Shown here: positions 33,387-46,595 of the stretch, piece after piece | Layout of the letters: each line of letters starts with the position of its first letter | Position numbering within the stretch: the stretch's first letter is position 1 | NCBI GenBank assembly: GCA_021018995.1 | Contig: CM037593.1 | Location: 43,103,810 to 43,167,809, forward strand | Length of the DNA stretch: 64,000 nucleotides | Source of the DNA: Chloranthus sessilifolius | Lineage: Eukaryota > Streptophyta > Magnoliopsida > Chloranthales > Chloranthaceae | Reading direction: 5' to 3' | Program-made: the position numbers and the translations under genes | Notes under the pieces: model-generated | Told to the model about the DNA's origin: nothing | The model's input: only the letters and a program-made list of their open reading frames with translations | Database searches by the model: none

Positions 33387-34394
33387 ATCGTTCATAATTT
33401 TTCAAAGTTTATAGTTGCAGTAAGTGGAAGAAGAAACACCTTTCACATCTCTAAACCGCCTTATTTTCTTGTTCCTTTTTGGAAGAAGAAGAAGAAATCA
33501 ATGTAAGCTAGTGTTTCTTATTTCTCTTGGATTGTTTTTTTCAATTATCTGATCTAACATGGATTTTAAGAATAGGACTAAGCATGTTTGGATTCAGCCT
33601 CCCTTGACTACTTGAGAGATTGATGAGAAATAAGGAGGGGCATATTCAAAAAGTTTACTAAATCCAAGCAATTGGCCTGACTCAATGGAAGAGGAAGCAT
33701 TGGCATGGTTCACCAGTCTACTTTGTGCACAGCCTGGTCATCATTGAGCGAGTAAGAAACAAAGAATATTATCAATTGGCCAAGAGAAATAAGAAATATC
33801 CTTGGGGGCATGCCAGAACGTTTTAGGAAATTCTTAGTGTAAGCATTCTTTTGGTCACTTGGTCATGTTTAAAGGTATGTGAAAATATTAGCCAAAAAAA
33901 ATTACAAAGAAGAGGTAACTATGGACCAGCTCACTGTCTGTGACTTTTATTTTACCATATTTGCCCTTTTATATTATTTCTCAATTTTATTTGAGATTTT
34001 GTGTATGGTTTCATTGCTTGTTTCAAAGGTAAAGTGTACTTTCTTTATTTTAATGCACCTCTCTGATGATGACAGAAAAGGAAAATAAAAAAACCAAGAT
34101 GAGTTAAGACCTTGATTCCACAATCATAAATTATAAACTTCCTCACCCCATGTCAGAATCTCATTCATGCATGGATTTATTAAAATATGATCAATGCCCT
34201 AAATTAGAAAATCATAGATACATAATTCAAAATCACGTCACAATGTAGACATCGAAAGGGTGAAAATTAGTGACATTCGAAATTCAAAAAATATGAAGGA
34301 AATAAATTTTTACAAGTCAAAAATGCCAACTCACCAATCACATGATAATTAGTCAAGTAACTAGGAAAAATATATTAAGTATATTTTGAATCTT
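33387..34394. other. Unassigned intergenic sequence
   Basis: It contains a small (GAA)n at about 33482-33497 and a plus-strand frame of 69 codons (33879-34088) that is hydrophobic in its middle, with no recognisable domain. It could be a chance frame in AT-rich DNA. I see no splice pattern, promoter or homology by eye. Confidence 0.4.
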
Positions 34395-36020
34395 TCCAAT
34401 TATTATACAAATCTACAATTATTATACAATTACAATTATTATACAAACTAAAAAATTGTTAAGCATTAAAAATCCTTCCAAGCGCCATCACCCCTAGCCA
34501 CCCCCAGTAATCTACAATTATTGGGGGTGGCTAGGGGTGATGGCGGTTGGTGATAAAGGATTATTTCATGTTCCTTTTACCTTTTTTCCTTTTAATTTGC
34601 TTCCCTTTATATCAATTGATTCTAATTTATCAAAAATAAAAATCAAATAAGTAGACATAATGGTAAGCCATAAGTTAGCAGTGTGAACTCATTTGTTAGA
34701 AACAAGAAATCCAATTTACAAACTAAGCAACTTTCCCAAATAAAACATTTAAGATGAATAAATAATCTAAATGAACCATCAAGTATCAAAATCTAAGAGA
34801 TTCTTTATAAAGCACATATTATCAAGAAAATGTGAGCTATAGTCATAGTCATAGAGTCAAGTGGGTCGGGGAAACCGACAATTAATCTTTCCTAGATTAG
34901 GGTGAAAGATATCTTCAAGCTTCATGATCCACTAGAATCTATCGTTAAAACAATCACATCTCTCAAATGTATGAATTTTATAGGTAACCCGCACCCCTAA
35001 AGAAAATGTAGCACACCTCGCGAATTAGAGGACATCCTTCATCTTTTATTCTCCTAGATATGCACTCAAGTGCATGTTTTGGGACATCTTGTACCGCCTC
35101 TTTTCGATGTAGAAATGTTTGACTTGACTTAACCGCAAACCTGAATTTTGGTGCATGTTGAGATCCTTCATTAATAATTTGATAAACGGGAAGGGGAATA
35201 GCAAATTTTTGGGCATGTTCCTGCAAATGGTTCTTGTGCATTGTGTTCGGCAGCAGACCTAAACAAATAAAAAATAAATTTTGTATTTTAAGCAGATAAA
35301 TAATGACACTTGTGTATCTCTAGTAACATACAAGCAATCACATAAGTGAAACAATACATTTTTATTTCGTAATTAAAATAAGTAAATAAATAAATAGAGT
35401 TGCTCAGTGGCTAGTATAATGGCGTTTAGAACCCTCAAAGAAGATAGTGTCTGTAAACAACAAATTTGCGTAAAATATAAATCTAACACAAATCAATCAT
35501 AACAAATTTTCCCTTGCTAGGAGAGGATTTTATTGAAAATAACAGACTTTACACTTCCGATTATCGCAATCGATTCCCCATTAATTACATCAAATTGAAT
35601 ACCTCTGATTAAAAACTACTAAAAAAATTACATCTCTTAAATAAATAAACTTAATTCTAAGTCTAGGTTTTCATCGACATCTTCAATCCGTCATGAGATA
35701 GATTCATAGTATGTTATCTTCATTAAAGATCTGGAAAATATGAAATATGAGACGACGGATGGGTGAACCTCTCCTCCAAAAGTTGATTCTATCAGATGGA
35801 CAAGCACGAGTCATTACTAAAGCAAGAACTTTGTGGACGAACCTTAAAATAAATTCTTGTTCTTTGGTCTCAAAGATGAATTCGAATACCAAATCTATTC
35901 TCCTAGTAATTGATTATTAGAGGAGTTATCACTTTTAGTGATAGAGTATCTAATAATGAGTTAGATATAGCTAAATTCCTTAGAATTTGGTAATCATAGA
36001 TTATTTTATAATGATTTTAC
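34395..36020. repeat. Macrosatellite spacer, unit 1
   Basis: Full-length spacer. It uniquely begins with an extra arm that forms a perfect 23-bp hairpin with the landmark (34484-34506 with 34522-34544). It carries a minus-strand frame of 87 codons (35241-34978) of unknown nature and a second of 62 codons (35892-35704). Neither has a recognisable domain. Confidence 0.85.
34484..34544. repeat. Perfect 23-bp inverted repeat with a 15-bp loop
   Basis: Positions 34484-34506 are exactly the reverse complement of 34522-34544 (gccatcacccctagccac... against its mirror). Only unit 1 has the left arm; the right arm is the landmark present in all units. Confidence 0.97.
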
Positions 36021-37500
36021 AGTTAGATTTGACCAATATCCTAAGATTTAGTCAATACATGGTAAATTTATCTTTGAATCTTTTTACGATCTCATGCTAT
36101 AATCATTTGACTAAAAGTCAAAGAGTTCACCATTAGATTTGACCAAAATTATAAGATCTGGTCAATATGTGATAAATTCACCGTTAGATCTCGTTATGAT
36201 CTCATATAAAGATTGTTTAACTAAAGGTCACGTATCTATTATTGGATTTGACCAAAATTATAAGATATGATTAATATATAATAAATCCATCATTAAATCT
36301 TGTTACAATCTCGTATTATGATCGTTTGAGCAAAAGTCAATGAGTCTACTATTAGATTTGACTAAAAGTATAAGATCTAGTCAATATAAAATAAATTTTT
36401 ATTAGATCTCGTTATGATTTCGTATTATGATTATTTGACCAAAAATAAATAAATCCACCATTTGATTTGACCAAAATTATAAGATCTGGTCAATATATAA
36501 TAAATCCATTGTTAGATCTCATTGTGTTCTCGTATTATGATTGTTTGACCAAAAGTCAATCAGTCCACTATCAAATTTGACCAAAATCATAAGATCTGAT
36601 TAATATGTAATAAATCTACCATTAGATTTCGTTATGATATCGTATTATGATCGTTTGACAAAAAGTCAATAAGTTTATAGTTGGGTATGACCATAACCAT
36701 ATGATCTGGTCAATATATAATAAATTTATCGTTGGATCTTGTTACGATCTCATATTAAGATCATTTGACCACAAGTCAATGAGTCAATAATTAGATTTGA
36801 CTAAAATCACGAGATCTGATCAATATATAATAATTCTACCGTTGGATCTTGTTATGATCTCATATTATGATTGTTTGACTAAAAGTCTATGAGTTCATCG
36901 TTGGATTTGACTAAAATCATACGATTTGATTAATATATAATAAATTCATCATTGTATCTTGTTATGATCTCATATTATATTTTTTTGACTAAACTCCATG
37001 AGTCCACCATTTGATTTAACCAAAATTATAAGATCTAGTCAACATATAATAAATCCACCGTTGGATGTCATTACGATCTCATATTATGATTATTTGATTA
37101 AAAGTCAACGAGTCCACTATTAGATTTGACTAAAATCATAAAATCAGGTCAATATATAATTAATCTATCGTTGGATCCTGTTATGATCACGTATTATGAT
37201 CGTTTGACCAAAAGTCAATAATTCAATCAATGAATTTGACCAAAATCATAAGATCTGGTAAATATATATAATAAATTTATCGTTGGGTCTCGTTTTGATC
37301 TCACATTGTGATCGTTTGACTAAAAGTCAATGATTCCACCGTTGGATTTGACTAAAATCATAAGATTTTTTAAATATGTAATAAATCTATCGTTGGATCT
37401 CATTACGTTCTCGTATTATGATCGTTTGATCAAAATTCAATGTGTCCACCATTAGATTTGACCAAAATCATAAGATCTGATTAATATATAACAAATCTAT
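36021..37500. repeat. 110-bp satellite array, unit 1 (about 13 monomers)
   Basis: The monomer is roughly ccaccattggatttgacc + aaaatcataagatctggtc + aatatataataaatc + caccgttggatctcgtta + cgatctcgtattatgatcg + tttgaccaaaagtcaatgagt. The two halves share CCACC(A/G)TTGGAT, so the 110-bp unit is an old dimer of about 51 + 59 bp. Monomers differ by several substitutions each. Confidence 0.92.
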
Positions 37501-39050
37501 AATTATTATACAAACTAAAAAGCATTAAAAATCCTTCCAAGCGTGTGTCATCTACTGGGGGTGGCTAGGGGTGATGGCGGTTGGTGACAAAGGATTGTTT
37601 CATGTTCCTTTTACCTATTTGCCTCTTAATTTGCTTCCCTTTATATTAATTATTTCTAATTTACCAAAAATAAAAACCAAATAAGAAGACATAATGTTAA
37701 GCCATAAGTTAGCAATGTGAACTCATTTGCTAGAAACAAGAAATCTAATTTACAAGCTAAGTAATTTTCTCAAATAAAGCACTTATGACACATAAATAAT
37801 CTAAATGAACTATCAAGTATCAAAATGCGAGAGATTCCTTATAAAGAACATACTATCAAGAAAATATGAGCTATAGTCATAGTCATAGAGTCAGGTGGGT
37901 TGGGGAAACCGACAATTAATCCTTCTTAGATTAGGGTGAATGATATCTTTAAGCTTCATAATCCACCAAAATTTATCGTTAAGACAATCACATCTCTCAA
38001 ATATGTGAATTTTACAAGTAACCCACACCCCTAAAAAATATGTAGCACACCTCACGAATTAAAGGACATCTTTCATCCTTTATTCTCCTAGATATGCACT
38101 CAAGTGCATGTTTTGGGACATCTTGCACCGCCTCTTTTCGATGTAGAAATGTTTGACTTGACTTATACGATGCTCCATCTGTCTTAATCGTAGATCTGAA
38201 TTTTGGTGCATGTGAAATCCTTCATTAATAATTTGATAAACGGGAAGGGGAATAGCAAATTTTTAGGCATGTTCTTGCAAACGGTTCTTATGCATTGTAT
38301 TCGGCGGTAGACCTGAGCAAATAAAAAATAAACTTTGTATTCTAAGCAGATAAATAATAACACTTGTGCATCTCTAATAACATACAAGCAATCACATAAG
38401 TGAAACAATACATTTTTATTTCACAATTAAAATAAGTAAATAAATAAATAGAGTTGCTTAGAACCCTCAAAGAAGATTGTGCTTGTAAACAACAAATTTT
38501 CGTAGAATATAAATCTAATGCAAATCAATCATAACAAATTTTTTCTTGCTAGGAGAGGATTTTATTGAAAATAGCGGACTTTACACTTCCGATTATCGTA
38601 ATCGATTCCCCGTTAATTATATCAAAATTGAATACCTCTAATTAAAAGCTATTAAAGAAATTACATCTCTCAAATAAATAAACTAAATTCTAAGTCTAGG
38701 TTTTCATCGACATATTCAATCTGTCACGAGATAGATGCATAGTATATTATCTTCATCGGAGATTTGGAAAATATGAAATACGCAATGACGAATGGGATAA
38801 CCTCTCCTCCAAAAGCTGATTTTATTTGATCAATAAGCACGAGTCATTACTAGAAGAAGAACCTTGTGGAGGAACCTTAAAACGAGTTCTTGTTCTTTGG
38901 TCTCAAAAATAAATTCGAATACTAAATTTATTCTCCTAGTAACTGGTTATTAGAGGAGTTATCATTTTTAGTGATAGAGTATCTAATAATGAGTTAAATA
39001 TCACTAAATTCCTTAGAATTTGGTGATCATAGATTATTTTATAATAATTT
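37501..39050. repeat. Macrosatellite spacer, unit 2
   Basis: Full-length spacer of 1.55 kb. The minus-strand frame seen in unit 1 is broken here by a stop and a one-base deletion near 38210. The short hairpin ATGCACT-ca-AGTGCAT is present at about 38095-38110. Confidence 0.85.
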
Positions 39051-40315
39051 ACAATTAGATTTGACCAATATCCTAACATTTAGTCAATATATGATAAATT
39101 TATCCTTGGATCTTTTTAGGATCTCGTATTATGATCATTTGACTTTTTCAATGAATCCACTATTGGATTTGACCAAAATCATATCTAGTCAATATATAAT
39201 AAATTTATCATTAGATCTCGTTATGATCTTGTATTATGATTGTTTGATCAAAAGAAAATGAATCTACTATTGGATTTGACCAAAATTATAAAATTTATCA
39301 ATATATAATAAATCCATCGTTAGATCTCATTATGGTCTTGTATTGTGATCATTTGACTAAAAGTTAACTTGTCCACTATTGAATTTGACTAAAATCATAA
39401 GATCTGATTAATATGTAATAAATTTACCATTGGATCTCGTTGTGAAATCGTATTATGAATATTTGATAAAAAGTTAATAAGTTTACCGTTGGATATGACC
39501 ACAACCATATTATCTGGTCATTATATCATAAATTTACCGTTGGATCTTGTTATGATCTTGTATTAAGATCATTTGACCACAAGTCAATGAGTCAATCGTT
39601 AGATTTGACCAAAATCATAAGATCTGGTCAATATATCATCAATCTACCATTTGATCTTGTTATGACTTCATAATATGATTGTTTGACCAAAAGTCAACGA
39701 GTCCACTGTTGGATTTGACCAAAATCATGCTATTTGATAAATATATAATAAATTCATCGTTTTATCTTGTTATGATCTCATATTATATTCATTTAACTAA
39801 AATCAAAGAGTCCACTATTAGATTTAACCAATACCATAAGATTTGGTCAATATATAATAAATCCATCGTTGGATTTCGTTACGATCTCATATTATGATTG
39901 TTTGACTAAAAGTCAACGAATCTACCATTAGATTTGACCAAAATCAGAAGATCTAGTCAATATATAATAAATCCATTGTTGGATCTTGTTATAATTTCAT
40001 ATTATGATCGTATAACCAAATGTTCATGAGTCAACTGTTAGATTTGACCAAAACCATGAGATCTGGTCAATATATAATAAATTCATCGTAGGTTCATGTT
40101 TTAATCTCGCATTGCAATCATTTAACCAAAAATCAATGAGTCTACCATTGGATTTGACTAAAATAATAAGATCTAGTCAATATATAATAAATCCATCGTT
40201 GGATCTCATTACGTTCTTGTATTATGATTGTTTGACTAAAAATCAAGGAGTCCACCATTAGATTTGACCAAAATCATAAGATCTGATCAATATGTTACAA
40301 ATCTATAATAATTAT
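39051..40315. repeat. 110-bp satellite array, unit 2 (about 11-12 monomers)
   Basis: The same monomer as in unit 1. This is the shortest complete internal array, which accounts for the 2832-bp spacing. Confidence 0.92.
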
Positions 40316-41904
40316 ACAAATACCAATTATTATACAAACTAAAAAGTTGTTAAGCATTAAAAATCCTTCCAAGTGTATGTCATCTATTGGGGGTCGCTAG
40401 GGGTGATGGCAGTTGGTGACAAAGGATTGTTTAATATTCATTTTACCTTTTTTCTTTTAATTTGCTTCCCTTTATATCAATTGATTATAATTTACTAAAA
40501 ATAAAAACCAAATAAGAAGACGTAATGTTAAATAATAAGTTAGTAGTATGAACTCATTTGCTAGAAACAAGAAATCAAATTTACAAGCTAAGTAACTTTC
40601 CCAAATAAAGTATTTAAGACGAATAAACAATCTAAATAAACCATCAAGTATCAAAATACAAGAGATTCTTTATAAAGTACATACTATCAAGAAAATGTGA
40701 GCTATAGTCATAGTCATAGAGTCAGGTAGGTCAGGGAAACTGAAAATTAATTATTCTTAGATTAGGGTGAAAGATATCTTCAAGCTTAATGATCCACCAG
40801 AATCTATAGTTAAAACAGCCACATCTCTCAAATATGTGAATTTTACAAGTACACTACACCCCTAAAGAATATGTAGCACACCTCACGAATTAGAGAACAT
40901 CCTTCATCCTTTATTCTCCAATATATGCACTCAAGTGCATGTTTTGGGACATCTTTCATCGCCTTTTTTCGATGTAGAAATGTTTGACTTGACCTATACG
41001 ATGCTCTATCTATCTTAACCGTAGATCTTAATTTTGGTACATATTGAGATCCTTCATTGATAATTTGATAAATGAGAAGGGAATAGCAAGTTCTTGGACA
41101 TGTTCCTGTAAATGGTTCTTGTGCATTGTGTTCGGCGGTAGACCTGAACAAATAAAAAATAAACTTTGTATTCTAAGCAAATAAATAATAACACTTATCC
41201 ATCTCTAGTAACATACAAGTAATCACCTAAGTGAAATAATACATTTTTATTTCGCAATTAAAATAAGTAAATAAATAAATAGAGCTGCTTAGTGGCTAGA
41301 ATGATGACACTTATAACCCTCAAAGATGATAGTGCCTATAAACAATAAATTTGTGTATAATATAAATATAATACAAATCAATCATAATAAATTTTCCCTC
41401 ACTAGGAGAGGATTTTATTTAAAATGGCAGACTTTACACTTCCGATTATCGCAATCGATTTCTCATTAATTACATCAAAATTGAATACTTCTGAATAAAA
41501 GCTACTAAAAAAATTATATTTATCAAATAAACAAACTAAATTCTAAGTCTAAGTTTTCATTGACATATTTAATCTATCATAAGATAGATGCATAGTATGT
41601 TATCTTCAGTGGAGATTTAAAAAATATGAAATATGGGACGACAAATAGGAAAACCTCTCCTCCAAAAGCCGATTCTATCTTATCGACAAGCACGAGTCAT
41701 TATTGAAGTAAGAACCATATGAACGGACTTTAAAACGAATTCATATTCTTTGGTCTCAAAGATGAATTCGAATACCAAATTCATTCTGCCAGTAGCTGGC
41801 TATTAGAGGAATTATCACTTTCAGTGATAGAGTATCTAATAATGAGTTAGATATCGTCAAACTCTTTAGAATTTGGTGATCATAGATTATTTTATTATGA
41901 TTTT
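40316..41904. repeat. Macrosatellite spacer, unit 3
   Basis: Full-length spacer. The minus-strand frame is open here for 102 codons (41151-40843) and shares with unit 1 the segments YQIINEGSQ and KDEGC.LIREVCYIFFRG. No domain is recognised. Confidence 0.85.
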
Positions 41905-43365
41905 ACAATTAGATTTAATTAATATCCTAAGATTTAGTCAATATATGGTAAATTTATCCTTAAATCTTTTTACGATCTCGTATTATGCTTATTTGACCAA
42001 AAGTTAAAGAGTCCATTATTAGATTTGAGCAAAATCACAAGATCTGATCAATATGTGATAAATTTATCATTGGATCTCGTTATGATCTCATATTATTATT
42101 GTTTGACCAAAAGTCACATATTGAATTTGTCTAAAATTACAAGATCCAATCAATATATAATAAATTCACCGTTAAATCTCATTACGATATCGTATTATGA
42201 TTGTTTGACCAAAAGTCGATGAATTTATTATTTTATTTGACTAAAATAATAAGTTCTAGTCAATATATAATAAATTCATTATTAGATCTCGTACTATGAT
42301 TATTTGATTTAAAGTAAATGAATCCACCATTGGAATTGACCAAAATTATAAGATCTAATCAATATATAATAAATCCACCATTAGATCTCATTATGTTCTT
42401 GTATTATAATTGTTTGACCAAAAGTCAACTAGTCCACCATTAGATTTGACTAAAACTATAAGATTTGATTAATATGTAATAAATCCATTATTGGATCTCA
42501 TTACGATATCGTATTATAAATATTTGATAATATGTCAATGAGTTTATCGTTGGATATGACCACAATCATATGATCTGGTCAATATATCATAAATTTATCA
42601 TTATATCTCATTATAATCTCGTATTAAGATTGTTTGACCATAAGTCATCGAGTCAATCGTTAGATTTGACCAAAACTTGAAGATCTGGTCAATATATCAT
42701 AAATCTATCATTGAATTTTGTTATGATTTCATATTATGATCATTTGACCAATAGTTGACGTGTCCACCGTTGGATTTGACCAAAACCATATTATTTGGTT
42801 AATATATAATAAATTTATCGTTGTATCTTATTATGATCTCGTATTATATTAGTTTGACTAAAATCAAAGAGTCCACTATTGAATTTTACCAATACCATAA
42901 AATTTGGTCAATATTAAATCTATCGTTGGATCTCGTTACGATCTCAAATTATGATTATTTGACTAAAAGATAAAGAATCTACCATTAGATTTGATCAAAA
43001 TTATAAGATCTGGTCAATATATAATAAATCTACCGTCGGATCTTATTATGATCTCATATTATGATCGTTTGAATAAAATTCCATGAGTTAATCGTTGGAT
43101 TTGACCAAAATCATGAGATCTTATCAATATATAATAAATTCATCGTAGGTTCACGTTTTGATCTCATAATGTGATCGTTTGACCAAAAGTCAATGAGTCC
43201 ACAGTTTGATTTGACTAAAATCATAAGATCAAGTCAATATGTAATAAATCCATTGTTGGATCTCATTACGTTCTCGTATTATGATCATTTGACTAAAAGC
43301 TAATGAATCTACCATTGGATTTGTTGAAAACTATAAGATCTAATCAATATGTAACAGATCTATAA
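41905..43365. repeat. 110-bp satellite array, unit 3 (about 13 monomers)
   Basis: The same monomer organisation as the other arrays, with one partial monomer around 42110-42130 where part of the repeat is missing. Confidence 0.9.
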
Positions 43366-44930
43366 TTAATATACAAACTAAAAAGTTGTTAAACATTAAA
43401 AATCCTTCCAAGCGTATGTCATCTACTGAGGGTGGCTAGGGGTGATGGTGGTTGGTGACAAAGGATTGTTTAATGTTCATTTTATCGTTTTTCCTTTTAA
43501 TTTGCTTCACTTTATATCAATTAATTCTAATTTACCAAAAATAAAAACCAAATAAGAAGACGTAATGTTAAGCCATAAGTTAGCAGTGTGAACTCATTTG
43601 CTAGAAATAAGAAATTTAATTTACAAGCTAAGCAAGTTTCCCAAATAAAACATTTAAGACGAATAAACAATCTAAATGAACCATCAAGTATCAAAATGCG
43701 AGAGATTCCTTATAAAGCACATACTATAAAGAAAATGTAAGCTATAGTCATAGTCATAGAGTCAGGTGGGTTAGGGAAACCGAAAATTAATCATTCTTAG
43801 ATTAGGGTGAAAGATATCTTCAAGCTTCATGATCCACCAAAATCTATTATTAAAACAATCACATCCCTCAAATATATGAATTTTACAAGTAACCTGCACC
43901 CCTAAAGAATATGTAGCACACCTCACGAATTAGAGGACATCCTTCATCCTCTATTCTCCTAGATATGCACTCAAGTGCATATTTTGAGACATTTTGCACC
44001 GCCTCTTTTCGATATAGAAATGTCTGACTTGACTTATACGATGCTCCATCTATCTTAATCGTAGATCTGAATTTTGGTGCATGTGAGATCCTTCATTAAT
44101 AATTTGATAAACGGGAAGGGGAATAGCAAATTTTTGGGCATGTTCCTACAAACGATTCTTGTGCATTGTATTCAACGGTAGACCTGAGCAAATAAAAAAT
44201 AAACTTTGTATTCTAAGCAGATAAATAATGTCACTTGTGCATCTCTAATAATATACAAGCAATTACATAAGTGAAACAATACATTTTTATTTTGTAATTA
44301 AAATAAGTAAATAAATAAATAGAGTTGTTCAGTGGCTAGTATGATGGCGCTTAGAACCCTCAAAGATGATAGTGCCTGTAAACAACAAATTTGTGTAGAA
44401 TATAAATAGAACACAAATCAATCATTACAAATTTTTCCTTGCAAGGAGAGAATTTTATTAGAAATGGTGGACTTTACACTTTCGATTATCGCAATCGATT
44501 TCCCGTTAATTACATCAAAATTGAATACCTCTTATTAAAAGCTAGTAAAAAAATTACATCTCTCAATTAAACAAACTAAAGTTTAAGTCTAGGTTTTCAT
44601 CGACATCTTCAATTCGTAACAAGATAGATGCATAGTATGCTCTTTTCATCAGATTTAAAAAAAATATGAAATATGAGATGACGGATGGGAGAACCTCTCC
44701 TCCAAAGCCGATTCTATTTGATCGATAAGCACGAGTCATTACTGAAGCAAGAACCTTAACATGAATTCTTGTTCTTTAATCTCAAAGATGAAGTCGAATA
44801 TCAAATTTTTTCTCCCAGTAGATGGTTATTAGAGGAGTTATCACTTTCAGTGGTAGAATATCTAATAATGAGTTAGATATCGACAAATTTCTTAGAATTT
44901 GGCGATCATAGATTATTTTATAATGATTTT
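43366..44930. repeat. Macrosatellite spacer, unit 4
   Basis: Full-length spacer. The minus-strand frame is broken near 44085 by the same one-base deletion (gcatgtgagatcc) found in unit 2, so units 2 and 4 share a derived change. Confidence 0.85.
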
Positions 44931-46595
44931 ATGATTAGATTTGACCAATATCCTAATATTTAGTCAATATATGGTAAATTTATCCATTGATCTTTTTACG
45001 ATCTCGTATTATAATTATTTAACCAAAAGTCAAAGAGTCTACCATTAGATTTGAGCAAAATCACAAGATTTGGTCAATATGTGATAAATTTATCGTTGGA
45101 TCTCGTTCTAATATCATATTATGATTGTTTGACCAAAGGTCACGTATCCATTATTGGATTTGACCAAAATTATAAGATCTGATCAATATATAATAAATCC
45201 ACCGTTGAATTTAGTTACGATTTCGTATTATGATTATTTGATCAAAAGTCAATGAGTTCACTATTTGATTTGACGTAAATAATAAAATTTGGTCAATATG
45301 TAATAAATTCATCATTAGATCTCATATTATTATTGTTTCATCAAATGTCACGTATTTATCATTGGATTTGACCAAAATTATAAGATCTAATCAATATATA
45401 ATAAATCTATTGTTAAATCTCGTTACAATATCATATAATGATCGTTTGATAAAAATTCAATGAGTTCACTATTTGATTTGACTAAAATAATAAATTCTAG
45501 TCAATATATAATAAATTCATCGTTAGATCTCGTATTATGATTATTTGACTAAAAGTAAATGAATCCACCATTAGATTTGACTAAAATTATAAGAACTGGT
45601 CAATATATAATAAATTCACCATTATATCTCATTATGCTATCGTATTATGATCGTTTGACCAAAAGTCAACTAATCCACCATTAGATTTGACTAAAACTAT
45701 AAGATCTGATTAATATGTAATAAATCTCTTGTTGGATCTCGTTATGATTTCGTATTATGAATATTTCATAAAATGTCAATGAGTTTACCGTTGGATATGA
45801 TCATAACCATATGATATGTTCAATATGTAATAAATTTAATGTTGGATCTCGTATTAAGATCGTTTGACCATAAGTCAACTAGCCAATTGGTAGATTTGAC
45901 CAAAGTCATAAGATCTGGTTAATATATCATAAATCTACTGTTGGATCTTGTTATGACTTCATATTATGATTGTTTGATTAAAAGTCGATGAGTCCACCAT
46001 TGGATTTGATCAAACCCATACTATTTAGCTAATATATAATAAATTCATCGTTGTATCTAGTTATAATCTCGTATTATATTCGTTTGACTAAAATCAAAGA
46101 GTCCATCATTGGATTTGACCAATACCATAAGATTTGGTCAATATATAATAAATTTATGATTGAATCTTATTACGATCTCATACTATGATTGTTTGACTAA
46201 AAGTCAAAGAATCCACCATTAGATTTGACCAAAATCATAAGATCTGGTCAATATGTAATAAATCTACCGTTGGATCATGTTATGATCTCGTATTATAATT
46301 GTTTGACTAAAAGTTCATGAGTCAACCATTGGATTTGACCAAACTCATGAGATCTGATTAATATGTAATAAATCTATCATAGAGTCACATTTTGATTTCG
46401 CATTGTGATTGTTTGACCAAAAATCAACGAGTCCACCCTTGGATTTGACTAAAATCATAAGATCTAGTCAATATGTAATAAATCCACCATTGGATCTCAT
46501 TACGTTCTCGTATTATGATCATTTGACTAAAGTTAATGAGTCCATCATTAGATTTGATCAAAACTATAAAATATGATCAATATGTAAGAAATCTA
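44931..46595. repeat. 110-bp satellite array, unit 4 (about 15 monomers)
   Basis: The longest array, explaining the 3251-bp spacing. Neighbouring monomers at about 45120-45380 repeat a 'gttt.accaaaggtcacgta' variant twice, which suggests a local duplication of two or three monomers. Confidence 0.9.

Noticed and set aside
33879..34088. A 69-codon frame with a hydrophobic middle.
   Set aside because: The AT-rich context, lack of domain or splice context and length near chance expectation do not support a gene.
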